Origin: Clostridium sp. AM49-4BH
GTDB taxonomy: Bacteria; Bacillota; Clostridia; Lachnospirales; Lachnospiraceae
DNA length: 29,686 nt
Direction: 5' to 3'
Assembly: GCF_003478335.1 (NCBI RefSeq)
Contig: NZ_QUFB01000037.1
Span: 1-29,686, forward strand
This document shows positions 7,881 through 16,655 of this stretch, piece by piece. Within the stretch, counting starts at the first letter, position 1. Every line of letters starts with the position of its first letter. Both the position numbers and the translations under genes were made by a program. The notes beneath the pieces were generated by a model, which was given only the letters and a program-made list of their open reading frames with translations, did no database searches and was not told the origin of the DNA.

Positions 7881-9638
7881 ATGACTCCAATGAAATGGTT
7901 TTATTCATTTTTGAAGAAATATTGGCTGCGCATGGTGTCGGGTCTGATACTTGTAACGATACTTGCTGCGACAGCTTTGGCATCGCCATACATCTCCAAA
8001 TTGATCGTGGATGATGTCATTAAAAAGCAAAATACCGGGTTATTACCGAAGCTGATCATTCTGCTTCTTGCGATGGTTGTGATCAAGGGTGTATGCCGAT
8101 TTTTTTCGCAAGTATTGTTTGAGACAAGTTCGCAGGGTGTGTTGTATACCATGCGCGACAAAGTATACCGCAAACTATTGTTAGAAGATTTTGCGTTTTA
8201 TAATAAAAATAGAACGGGAGATCTGATGGGACGTCAAACCGGAGATATGGATGCGATCCGTCATTTTGTGGCGTATGTGATCTATACGGTATACGAAAAT
8301 ATTTTGTATTTTGTGTTATCCATCGTTTTGATCTTTATGGTCAATGTAAAGCTTGCTGTATGCATGATGCTTGTGCTCCCACTGACGGCAGCTACTACCT
8401 ATATGCAGGCTAAAAAAGTCAAACCTGCTTTCAAAAACTGTCGAGATGCTTTTTCAAGTCTGAATACATATGTGCAGGAGAACATTAGTGGAAACCGCAT
8501 GGTAAAGGCGTTTGCGAAAGAAGACTTCGAAATGGAGAAGTTTGGCGTGGAGAATGACCGTTACCGCGATGCAGAGCTTGGTGCAGCTGCTATTTGGAAG
8601 AAATATGTGCCGATCTTTGAGTTGTTGTCCAATCTGTTGACATTGGTACTTATGCTTGTTGGCGGTGTTATGGTGGTGCGCGGAGAGATGACATTAGGTG
8701 ATCTTGTTGCAGTAAACGGATATTTATGGATGCTCACAACACCGCTTCGCATGGCGGGATGGTGGATCAATGATATTCAAAGATTTACTACATCAGTAGA
8801 AAAGATTTATGGGACTTATACTGCGGAACCGGATGTGAAACATCCCGGCCATCCGGTACAGCATCAAAAGTATGAGGGGAATATCTCGTTCCGCAATGTG
8901 TCGTATCGGGCAGATGATGAGGACATCATTCGTGATGTATCTTTCGAGGTAAAGAAAGGTGAGACGGTCGGCATTTTGGGAACGACCGGAGCCGGAAAGT
9001 CAACGATCATTAATCTGCTTTGCCGTTTCTTTGATGTGACAGACGGTGAAGTGCTGGTAGATGGCATTAATGTGAAGGATCTGGATCTGTATGAACTGCG
9101 CGAGAACATTGGTATCGCCATGCAGGATGTGTTCCTTTTTTCGGATACGATCGAAGGAAATATTGCATATGGCCGTCCAGATTGTTCGTTTGAACGAGTA
9201 AAAGAAGTGGCCAAAATGGCAGACGCCAATTTGTTTATTAAAAATCTTCCGGATGGATACGATACGATCGTAGGTGAGCGCGGAGTCGGATTGTCGGGCG
9301 GACAAAAGCAGCGAATTTCTTTGGCGCGTGCCTTACTTAAAGATCCGGCGATCTTAGTGCTTGATGATACGACATCGGCGGTAGATATGGAAACAGAGAG
9401 TTACATTCAGCGCCAGTTGGAAAATATTGGACACAGTTGTACGACATTTATCATTGCATATCGAATCTCTTCTTTGCGTGATGCCGACAAGATCTTGGTT
9501 ATGGATCAGGGTCGCGTTATTGAGCAGGGAACCCATGAGGAATTGATTGCAAAAGGTGGATATTATGCAACCGTTTATTATCACCAGTATCCTATGGCTG
9601 TACCGAAAAACGGACAGGAGGTGAATCACATTGGCTAG
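7881..9638 (+). CDS. ABC exporter half-transporter, degenerate-site subunit
   Basis: A 585-residue fused exporter subunit: about six membrane segments (residues about 15-310), then a nucleotide-binding domain. Walker A is GTTGAGKST (367-375) and the signature is LSGGQ (471-475). Walker B ends LVLDD, so the catalytic Glu is Asp (D496), and the switch His is Tyr (Y527 in IIAYRISS). These two changes mark the non-catalytic half of a heterodimeric exporter. Its stop overlaps the start of the second half-transporter by 8 nt, so translation is coupled. AGAAAGGAG precedes the ATG. Heterodimers of this class (for example BmrCD/LmrCD type) export drugs or peptides; the substrate here is unknown. The divergent AraC gene is the likely regulator. 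Confidence 0.92.
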   Translation: MTPMKWFYSFLKKYWLRMVSGLILVTILAATALASPYISKLIVDDVIKKQNTGLLPKLIILLLAMVVIKGVCRFFSQVLFETSSQGVLYTMRDKVYRKLLLEDFAFYNKNRTGDLMGRQTGDMDAIRHFVAYVIYTVYENILYFVLSIVLIFMVNVKLAVCMMLVLPLTAATTYMQAKKVKPAFKNCRDAFSSLNTYVQENISGNRMVKAFAKEDFEMEKFGVENDRYRDAELGAAAIWKKYVPIFELLSNLLTLVLMLVGGVMVVRGEMTLGDLVAVNGYLWMLTTPLRMAGWWINDIQRFTTSVEKIYGTYTAEPDVKHPGHPVQHQKYEGNISFRNVSYRADDEDIIRDVSFEVKKGETVGILGTTGAGKSTIINLLCRFFDVTDGEVLVDGINVKDLDLYELRENIGIAMQDVFLFSDTIEGNIAYGRPDCSFERVKEVAKMADANLFIKNLPDGYDTIVGERGVGLSGGQKQRISLARALLKDPAILVLDDTTSAVDMETESYIQRQLENIGHSCTTFIIAYRISSLRDADKILVMDQGRVIEQGTHEELIAKGGYYATVYYHQYPMAVPKNGQEVNHIG

Positions 9639-11412
9639 AAATACTTATGAAAATGATGAGATATTAGAAGATAAGTTTGACGCCAAGCAGTTAAAACGAC
9701 TGGGTGGTTATATCCGTCCTTATACCGGCAAGATGCTGCTCGTGTTGTTTTTGATGTTGTCATCTTCCGGACTTACCATGTTTATTCCAAAGTTTTTGCA
9801 GATAGAGATGGATACGTACATCCCGAATGGCGATATACATGGTATTGTGATCTTGACGTTGATCGCAGCAGTGATCGTAGTGTATGCAGTAGTCAGTCTG
9901 CGTATAAAGGTAACACTTACGACGCAGGTTGGACAGGATATCATTCATCAGATACGAGAGGATCTCTTTGCTCATTTGCAGGAACTGCCCTTTAGTTATT
10001 ATGATGACCGTCCACATGGGAAGATTCAGGTACGTGTGGTTAATTATGTCAACAATCTAAGTGACCTGTTGTCAAATGGTATTTTGAATACGATCACAGA
10101 TTTGTGCAACCTGATCTTTATTTTGATCTTTATGCTTTCTATGAGCGTAAAGTTGACACTGGTATGTATGTGTGGCTTGCCGGTGCTGATCCTGTATATT
10201 GTCTTTCTCAAAAAGAAGCAGCGTTATGCTTGGCAGGTACAGAGCAATAAGCAGTCTAACTTGAATGCCTATATTTCCGAAAGCATTAACGGCATACGTG
10301 TGACGCAGGCGTTTGTGCGGGAGGAAGAAAACACCAATATATTTAATCGTTTGAGTATGAGTTATCGCAAGGCGTGGATGCGTGCCGTGATCTATAACTT
10401 TGCAATGGGACCGATGGTCGATCTGATCTCCACGATCACAACGGCATTTATATATGTGATCGGTATTAACTGCATTATAAATGGAGGATTGGATGGCGTG
10501 ACAACCGGTAAGTTGATCGCGTTTACAGCATATATCAGCCGCTTCTGGCAGCCGATCAATACGATCGCAAACTTTTATAATAGTGTGCTCACGGCAGTTT
10601 CTTATTTGGAACGTATCTTTGAGACGATTGACGAACCGGTGGCAGTAAAAGATGCACCGGATGCCGTTCAAATGCCGCAGATCAAAGGAGATGTTGCGTT
10701 TGACCATGTCACCTTCAGCTATGAAGACGGTATTCCGATCTTGCATGATGTGAGTTTTAAGGTACAGCAGGGTGAAACAATAGCCATTGTAGGTCCGACC
10801 GGAGCCGGCAAGACAACGATTGTAAATTTATTGAGCCGTTTTTATAATGTAGACCGTGGAACGGTCAAAATAGATGGAATTGATATTTCCAAAGTAACGC
10901 TTCGTTCCTTGCGTGAACAGATGGGCGTTATGATGCAGGACAGCTTTATCTTTTCCGGAACGATCATGGATAATATTCGTTATGGCAACAAGAAGGCTTC
11001 GGATGAAGATGTGATCCGTGCCGCAAAGACGGTGTGTGCGCATGACTTTATCGTACAGATGGAAGATGGCTATAACACACAGGTTAATGAGCGAGGAAGT
11101 CGTTTGTCTGTTGGACAGAGACAGTTGATCTCGTTTGCCAGAGCGTTGTTGGCAGATCCGGCGATCCTGATCTTAGATGAGGCAACGTCAAGTATTGATA
11201 CGGAGACGGAAATCGTGCTGCAAGAGGGCTTGAGCCACTTGTTAGAGGGACGTACCTCGTTTATTATTGCACATCGTTTGTCGACAATTAAAAATGCGAA
11301 CCGCATTATGTATGTTGCAGATGGTAAGATTTTGGAAAGTGGTTCTCATGAAGAACTGCTTCAGATGCACGGTAAATATTATGAATTGTTTATGTCGCAG
11401 TATAAGGCATAA
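9631..11412 (+). CDS. ABC exporter half-transporter, catalytic subunit
   Basis: A 593-residue partner of the preceding exporter. An N-terminal extension (about 30 residues) precedes six membrane segments and a nucleotide-binding domain. Walker A is GPTGAGKTT (388-396) and Walker B is ILILDE with the catalytic Glu (E517). The switch His is present (H548, IIAHRLST), but the signature reads LSVGQ (492-496), not LSGGQ. Paired with the upstream subunit, its Glu and His complete one good ATP site with the partner's LSGGQ. Its LSVGQ faces the partner's Asp/Tyr site. It probably starts with TTG at 9631, inside the upstream gene, after GGACAGGAGGTG. A terminator follows at 11469. Confidence 0.92.
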   Translation: MARNTYENDEILEDKFDAKQLKRLGGYIRPYTGKMLLVLFLMLSSSGLTMFIPKFLQIEMDTYIPNGDIHGIVILTLIAAVIVVYAVVSLRIKVTLTTQVGQDIIHQIREDLFAHLQELPFSYYDDRPHGKIQVRVVNYVNNLSDLLSNGILNTITDLCNLIFILIFMLSMSVKLTLVCMCGLPVLILYIVFLKKKQRYAWQVQSNKQSNLNAYISESINGIRVTQAFVREEENTNIFNRLSMSYRKAWMRAVIYNFAMGPMVDLISTITTAFIYVIGINCIINGGLDGVTTGKLIAFTAYISRFWQPINTIANFYNSVLTAVSYLERIFETIDEPVAVKDAPDAVQMPQIKGDVAFDHVTFSYEDGIPILHDVSFKVQQGETIAIVGPTGAGKTTIVNLLSRFYNVDRGTVKIDGIDISKVTLRSLREQMGVMMQDSFIFSGTIMDNIRYGNKKASDEDVIRAAKTVCAHDFIVQMEDGYNTQVNERGSRLSVGQRQLISFARALLADPAILILDEATSSIDTETEIVLQEGLSHLLEGRTSFIIAHRLSTIKNANRIMYVADGKILESGSHEELLQMHGKYYELFMSQYKA

Positions 11413-11468
11413 TAAGAGTAAAAAAGCAAAGCCAGCGCTCAATGTCATTAAGTTAAGATGACCAATCA

Positions 11469-11509
11469 AGATCTTAGCATCAGAAATGATGCTAGGGTCT
11501 TTTTATTTT
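11469..11509 (+). terminator. Rho-independent terminator of the ABC exporter operon
   Basis: The arms AGATCTTAGCATC and GATGCTAGGGTCT pair with GU wobbles around a short AGAAAT loop, followed by TTTTATTTT. It lies 57 bases after the second ABC gene. Confidence 0.75.
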
Positions 11510-11543
11510 GTAATAAATGCTTGACATATGATTCGAAATGTGC

Positions 11544-11587
11544 GGCCGCTTTCGCTATTGAATGATAATGAGGTAGCGAAAGCGGCC
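11544..11587 (+). other. Perfect 14-bp stem-loop before the IS4-type transposase
   Basis: GGCCGCTTTCGCTA (11544-11557) pairs perfectly with TAGCGAAAGCGGCC (11574-11587) around a 16-base loop. It is much more G+C-rich than its surroundings. It lies 41 bases before the transposase ATG and has no T-run. Structures in this place in other IS elements limit transposase expression from outside transcription; that role here is inference. Confidence 0.6.
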
Positions 11588-11628
11588 CTTGTAATTAAGA
11601 ACATCTTGATTGCAAGGAGGTAACGCAT

Positions 11629-12740
11629 ATGAGCAATTATATTAATCAAGTTTCAGATTCTCTAAAGAATCATATTTAGGAATTAGCTAACAATCCATGT
11701 TTATTTCTTCGAAACCCCAATGTCGATTTCTCTCGAAAACGGAAAATTGATTTCAAAACTTTTATAGGAATCATGATGAATTCGGGTGGAGCTACTATGA
11801 GTAAAGAACTACTTGATTTCTTTGATTTTGACAAAAATACTCCGTCTGTGTCAGCATTTACGCAACAACGTTCAAAAGTACTTCCAGAGGCTTTTGAATA
11901 TTTGTTTAAATCTTTTACGGATGACAACCTTCCAACTACTAATAATTATCATGGTTATCGTTTAATTGCATGTGATGGAAGTAACTTGACCATTGCAACC
12001 AATCAAAAGGATCCAGAAACTTTTTGGGAACGTAATCAGCATGGTTCAATTGTTAATAAACTACATCTGAATGCCTTTTATGATGTTTTGAATCGTATAT
12101 ACACCGATGTTTTAGTGCAAACAGTAGCGGATTACAACGAGTTTAGAGCATGTGCAACAATGATTGACAGATCGAAACTAGAGAATGTTATTCTTGTTGC
12201 TGATAGAGGATATGAAAACTATAACATTTTTGCACATACAATTGAAAAAGGATGGAAATTCGCTATACGTGTCAAAGATAAAAATAGTAATGGAATTGCA
12301 TCTGGGTTAAATCTTCCTTCAAATGATGAGCTTGATATAGATATCACTCAGATTTTTTCAAGGAAAAATACAAAGACCACAAAAAATGCAGGCTATAAGT
12401 GGATGCCTGTAAATCAAGTGTTTGATTATCTTCCACGAAAAAGTGATAAAACATACGAATTATCATTTCGTATTATTAGATTTCCTATAGGGTCTAATTC
12501 TTATGAAATAATAATTACAAATCTTGATAGAAATATTTTTGATGTAAAAAAATAAAGGAAATCTATCATTTGAGATGGGGAATAGAAACTTCATTCAGAG
12601 AATTAAAATATGCCATAGGATTAACAAGTTCCATGCACGAAAACCAGATTTTATTAAACAAGAAATATATGCGCGATTACTTTTGTATAACTATTGTGAA
12701 TTAATAACAACACATGTAATAAAACGAATGAAAAACAATG
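11629..12740 (+). pseudogene. IS4 family transposase remnant
   Basis: Coding begins at ATG 11629 after a good GGAGG site but meets an in-frame TAG at 11677-11679 (codon 17). The open part then reads through two catalytic Asp motifs of an IS4-type DDE transposase, ACDGSNL and VADRGYENYN. At the A-run 12546-12552 one base is missing; restoring it gives the YHLRWGIETSFRELKY block, which carries the catalytic Glu of the YREK signature. A second missing base (T, 12629-12630) restores HARKPDFIKQEIYARLLLYNY. Homology stops near 12740 at the junction with the other IS. With a nonsense codon, two frameshifts and a lost end it cannot be functional. The stop codon and truncation are not explained by homopolymer error alone. 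Confidence 0.85.
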
Positions 12741-14014
12741 CTTGCCTCATTATCTATCTGCTCCTGATTCAATGAAATAATTGTTTTACTTGCAACTTCA
12801 CCATCGGGAGTACAGTGTCCCTGCTCAATAAATCTTTTCGGATCATTAGATTTGTTCCTTGTAAGTTTTGAAGGTGATTTCACAAACTTCTTGGCTCTTT
12901 CAATCTGGCGTTCTCTGATAATTACAATATTTGATGGAATAGGTAACGATAAGATGCTGTTCGAGATTGTTCTCATTAATCCATTTGTCTTTATAAAAAA
13001 CCTTCCCATAATCAGCTCCTTCATCTAATTCACTTAGTTTATATTTTTTGTTACTGCCGGGAAGATGCCATCCATCATCTTCGAGACAGAAATGCCGTAA
13101 GAATCCTTTTAACTTTTTAATAGACTGTGTTGTAACAAATCTTCTGCCTTGGATACTGTTGAATTTTCTGTTGGCAGTCGAAGAAAGACCGGCATCCGTA
13201 CATACGATAAAGTCAGAGGTTTCGAAGTCTTTAATAATCTTTTGCTCCAGAGGAGACATAGAAGGCTGCTCGTTTTGATTGCCATCAAAAACAGAGAATG
13301 CAAGTGGAATGCTATCCGCATCCATAAACATACCCATCTGAACAATAGGGTTAGGTCTGTGTTCTTTGGAAACACCATATTTTCTAAAATCATCTTCGTC
13401 TTCAACCTCAAAGTAGTAGTTGGTGCAGTCGTAATAAAGGACTTCTTTTTTTTGTTAATTACATTCTGGGAACTTTTGTAAAGTTCGGACTGGAAGAAGT
13501 CGTTTTCATTTGCAATAACCTCAAGAGCCCGGTACACCTGATGTAATTCGCATTTAGGCTGCTCAAGAAATCTTTGGGCACTTTCTAAAGAAGATAGATT
13601 GGAGCCGGGAGCAATGATTCTTGAGTGAAATAGCATTGAAAGAATGTCATTCAGGTCATAATCGAATTTATTTTTTTGAAATAGAGGTGCATATCTTATC
13701 AAGTCCAAGTGGATAATAAATATCCTGCAAGAAAAGATAGCCTGCATTGCATGAGTTACGGACATTTTTGTCAATAAGCATCGAAGAAGACAGCTTAAGA
13801 AGTATGCCCTTCTTAGCTTCTTTTTCTGCGATAGTAAGTTTTTTGCGTATTCCTTTGCCCATTCAATAGGATCTTGATCTCCACATCTCGCTTTGATTTC
13901 TTCAATATTACCTAAGCGTTCAACAGTTTTTGTTGTGGTTTTATTTCCTATGCGGATAGTTTTTTGGATATAGTAAGTTGGCGATTTTTTTGTTCCTGCA
14001 CAAGTAAGTTTCAT
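12741..14014 (-). pseudogene. IS1634 family transposase remnant
   Basis: Coding begins at ATG 14014 after GGAGGTG with a family-typical start (MKLTCAGTKKSPTYYIQ...RLGNIEEI). It is split by at least four frame changes: in the A-runs near 13840, 13672 and 13445, and near 12920 in a sequence without a long homopolymer. The segments between carry expected blocks such as YDCTNYYFE, MGMFMDADSIPLAFSVFDGN and TDAGLSS (a catalytic Asp). The coding sequence ends abruptly near 12741 in the IISLNQEQIDNEA region, before the C-terminal catalytic Glu region expected in the family. It is a broken copy. The change near 13672 needs either one base removed or two added, so not every lesion is a simple one-base loss. 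Confidence 0.85.
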
Positions 14015-14161
14015 AAGCAACACCTCCATGTACTTATTACAACATAAATACGCACAAATAACCACAAGAAAAATGAATAAAATTTGACAAAAAAAATACA
14101 GGTTTTTCAAGGCCTGCAAAAAATCTCTCTTATTCAATTGTCAAATTACCGAGTGTTTAGC

Positions 14162-14190
14162 TTGACATTGCTTGTGCGTTATGATATATT
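14162..14190 (+). promoter_or_regulatory. Strong sigma-A promoter for the papain-like secreted protein
   Basis: TTGACA (14162-14167), 17 bases, TATATT (14185-14190). It lies in the 360-base gap between the IS1634 start and the next gene, about 185 bases before that gene, in otherwise A+T-rich sequence where I see no other gene. Confidence 0.6.
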
Positions 14191-14374
14191 ATATGCATAT
14201 TCTTTTTAGTTGTTTTGATTTTGTCCCTCTGAGAATGAGAAATGTAATGAAATTTTTTTGTATTCTTTTGGGGTGTTTCAGTTGTTGGATGATTTTCAAT
14301 GTAATGGAAAATAGGATTAAAACATTAAAATTAATAGTGAACATGTGAAAAGAGGTATAGCTAAGGAGGAAGAG

Positions 14375-15523
14375 ATGAAACTAGGAAAGAAGACAGTAGT
14401 AACCATAGGAGTATTATTATCTGCATTGTTATGTGTAAATATGATATTGTATACACCAGCATCAGCCGATGGGAATACGAAATTAAAGACATCAAAAAAT
14501 GATATTAGTAGTGAAACGGTAAATATGCATCAAGGTGTTTCAATGTCATATGCACAGATTGTTCAAACATATTCTGATGAATATTCGGTATCTTTATATA
14601 GTGATAAGTGGAAGAAATTTAAATCACATGCGGAGATGGTTAAAAACTGTCAACTTGAAGATGAGAAAATACAGAGGATGTCAACAAATGAATTGTTTAA
14701 TGTGGTAATGGCTTATCCGTTGTTAATAGATGTTTTTTTATATGATGATATTGATCAAGGGATTAAAAGTGTGTCGCAACAATATAATGGATTGCGTGAA
14801 CTGTTAAAACGAGACGATTTGCAAGATGTATTATATCATAAATATTTGACCTATAGTAAAACAGAAGATGTAATTGATTATAATATATATACTGCTAATA
14901 GCATACAGAAGGCAATAACAGATAATCATATAAGCAAAAGAAATATATATATAGATTTCTTGAATGATAAAATACCACAGATAGAAAAAAGTATGTTAGA
15001 TAATTACAAATATACGGATAAAGAAAGGCAGAAGATTATCAATAAGCAGGAATTATTGAATGATCAACAAAATGCTATAACTTTTGCTGCTGCACGTGCT
15101 GACGAGACTGTTATAGTCAAGACTCCTAAAGGGTCTAAAATTAAATGTAAAAGAAAAGCGTCTAATAAAAAAAATAGTACAAAAGATGTGGCCCAGCAAA
15201 AACTTGCATACCCACGTGCAACGTATGTTTCTACAGGGTATTCTAAGAATAATTGTCATGCATATGCATGGACAGGAAGACAAGACATATGGATGCAATC
15301 TCCAGTGCTGTATGTGTCAGATGGCAGTTATAAAGCCATTAAGGGACGCCCAAAGTCTAATGGACAAATAGCAGTATGGGGATCTTATACACACTCTGCC
15401 ATTGTTACAAATTATGGAACACAGGATCCAACTGTGACATCAAAGTGGGGTGGTGGTCATATTTGGCGTTGTGGAGCAAGTTATTGTCCATATAATGGAC
15501 CAATTTGCTATTATGGAAGATAA
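14375..15523 (+). CDS. Secreted protein with C-terminal papain/NlpC-like domain
   Basis: A 382-residue exported protein. A signal peptide (MKLGKK, hydrophobic core, likely cut after ASA at residue 31) is followed by an all-helical middle domain (about 75-235) with the block MSTNELFNVVMAYPLL (102-117) and LYDD. A basic linker (KIKCKRKASNKK) leads to a C-terminal domain with Cys294 in NNCHAYAW, His340 in THSAIV, and a TSKWGGG block. This Cys-His layout matches NlpC/P60-like cysteine peptidases or amidases, so a cell-wall or peptide hydrolase is the best guess; catalytic activity is inferred. Cys366, Cys371 and Cys378 near the end may form disulfides. ATG 14375 is chosen because AAGGAGG lies 6 bases upstream; an in-frame GTG at 14345 has no ribosome site. 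The next gene shares the middle domain. Confidence 0.7.
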   Translation: MKLGKKTVVTIGVLLSALLCVNMILYTPASADGNTKLKTSKNDISSETVNMHQGVSMSYAQIVQTYSDEYSVSLYSDKWKKFKSHAEMVKNCQLEDEKIQRMSTNELFNVVMAYPLLIDVFLYDDIDQGIKSVSQQYNGLRELLKRDDLQDVLYHKYLTYSKTEDVIDYNIYTANSIQKAITDNHISKRNIYIDFLNDKIPQIEKSMLDNYKYTDKERQKIINKQELLNDQQNAITFAAARADETVIVKTPKGSKIKCKRKASNKKNSTKDVAQQKLAYPRATYVSTGYSKNNCHAYAWTGRQDIWMQSPVLYVSDGSYKAIKGRPKSNGQIAVWGSYTHSAIVTNYGTQDPTVTSKWGGGHIWRCGASYCPYNGPICYYGR

Positions 15524-15704
15524 AGTATCACTTGAAATTACATATTATGTGTCTTATTAATAGGATTAAAGTATTAAAAAGTCCATTTTCATTATATATT
15601 TGTTTCGAGATTTGAACTATAATAGCTTGAAAAGTATGCACATCGCTGATAGATATTGTGGTTAAAGATTTCGAAAAATGATTTGTCAGATCATTTCAGA
15701 CTAT

Positions 15705-15734
15705 TTGATACTTTAATCTTAATAGGAATATAAT
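15705..15734 (+). promoter_or_regulatory. Putative sigma-A promoter for the lipoprotein gene
   Basis: TTGATA (15705-15710), an 18-base spacer and a consensus TATAAT (15729-15734), 46 bases before the lipoprotein start. The rest of the 256-base gap after the papain-like gene shows nothing else I can support. Confidence 0.55.
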
Positions 15735-15779
15735 GGAGTTTAGATGGTAAATTAGAAATAAATTAAGGAAGGGGCTAAT

Positions 15780-16508
15780 ATGAAACGAAGTCTTTTTGTA
15801 ATGATTACAGTAGCAGCAATATGCTGTTTCGCAGGTTGTGCTCAAAAAGCCGAACACAAAACCGTCAAAGAGGAGAAGGCGGCATCAACTACTAGTGACA
15901 CAACACAGTACAAATCGGAACCGAAGGGTGACATTGATGTATTAAAGAAAAGTTATCCGGACTGGATTAAAAATGGTGAGGTAAACTATCCATATACCTT
16001 GAAATCCCAAGAACTAAAAGAAGCAAAATCCTATAACGAACGGACGAAACTTGTAAATGTACCGCAGGAGATAACAGAGAGCTGCAGTACAGCAGAATTA
16101 TTGCATTTGATTGAGGAATATCCTTTATTAGATTTGAGTTTGTATGATACGATGGACATTGCGGTGGAAAATTATCGGAACGTGAATACAGCGTTTGATG
16201 AATTTTTCCAGAGGGAAAATGGACCGAAGGAGGCCTTGAACGCATTGCAGCAGAATGCAAAAAATCTTTCTGCTATTAAAGACCCGGAAGTATATAAACG
16301 TACACTGGATGGAATGCAATTAGAGCTATATGTGGTGCTTTCTGCGCATGGCTATGAAAGTCTCGGAGCAAAGCAGGCAGCTAATGTGAAACAAATAGTT
16401 ACACAGATGAAAGATGCGATAGAACAGGATCAAGCGAACGCATCCACTACAAAAATTGACATTGATAAGTTAATTACCGACAAAAGGTGGACAAAGGAAT
16501 TATCATAA
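15780..16508 (+). CDS. Lipoprotein sharing the middle domain of its upstream neighbour
   Basis: A 242-residue lipoprotein. The signal peptide ends in a lipobox, FAGC with Cys20 as the lipidated residue, followed by a Lys/Glu/Ser/Thr-rich tether to about residue 50. Residues about 86-155 match the helical domain of the preceding secreted protein: ERTKLVNVPQEI, STAELLHLIEEYPLL and LYD align with its own SHAEMVKNCQLE, STNELFNVVMAYPLL and LYDD. Unlike that neighbour it has no papain-like domain and ends soon after. Right after its TAA, in the same frame, a 19-codon ORF (16509-16568) resembles the neighbour's Cys-rich tail. The function is unknown. It has its own promoter candidate and an AAGGAAGGGG ribosome site. 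Confidence 0.7.
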   Translation: MKRSLFVMITVAAICCFAGCAQKAEHKTVKEEKAASTTSDTTQYKSEPKGDIDVLKKSYPDWIKNGEVNYPYTLKSQELKEAKSYNERTKLVNVPQEITESCSTAELLHLIEEYPLLDLSLYDTMDIAVENYRNVNTAFDEFFQRENGPKEALNALQQNAKNLSAIKDPEVYKRTLDGMQLELYVVLSAHGYESLGAKQAANVKQIVTQMKDAIEQDQANASTTKIDIDKLITDKRWTKELS

Positions 16509-16568
16509 ATGCCGAATGGACCGTTATGTCCCATTGATTTCTACGGCTACTCATGCTATGATTATTGA
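16509..16568 (+). pseudogene. Possible relic of a papain-like domain tail
   Basis: The 19-residue reading frame starts at the ATG immediately after the lipoprotein stop and in the same frame. Its NGPLCPIDFYGYSC pattern resembles the CPYNGPICYYG tail of the upstream secreted protein. It has no good ribosome site. It may be what remains of a lost C-terminal domain, or a chance match. Confidence 0.25.
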
Positions 16569-16655
16569 TACTGGTGCAACGGAACGTAGTATTCGCTGTA
16601 CGAGCCGGATGGACAAAGCGTGTCTGTCCAAATAGATTTGGAAAAGAGGTTGCAT

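Larger units (their letters stand above)
11510..14150. mobile_element. Two decayed insertion sequences, tail to tail
   Basis: A plus-strand IS4-type transposase remnant meets a minus-strand IS1634-type remnant at about 12740. Both lack their C-terminal coding ends, so sequence has been lost at the junction. Neither can supply its own transposase. Possible outer ends were not proved: no clear target-site duplication was found by eye. An inverted repeat AATTTGACAA/TTGTCAAATT (14081-14090, 14138-14147) sits beyond the IS1634 start. Confidence 0.75.

Noticed and set aside
10072..10746. Long minus-strand open frame (224 codons) inside the second ABC gene
   Set aside because: It overlaps a clearly conserved exporter gene, is rich in His/Cys/Arg/Gln as expected of an antisense shadow, and has no ribosome site.
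14081..14147. Inverted repeat AATTTGACAA/TTGTCAAATT as a proven IS end
   Set aside because: No matching end or target duplication was found on the other side, so it stays only a possibility.
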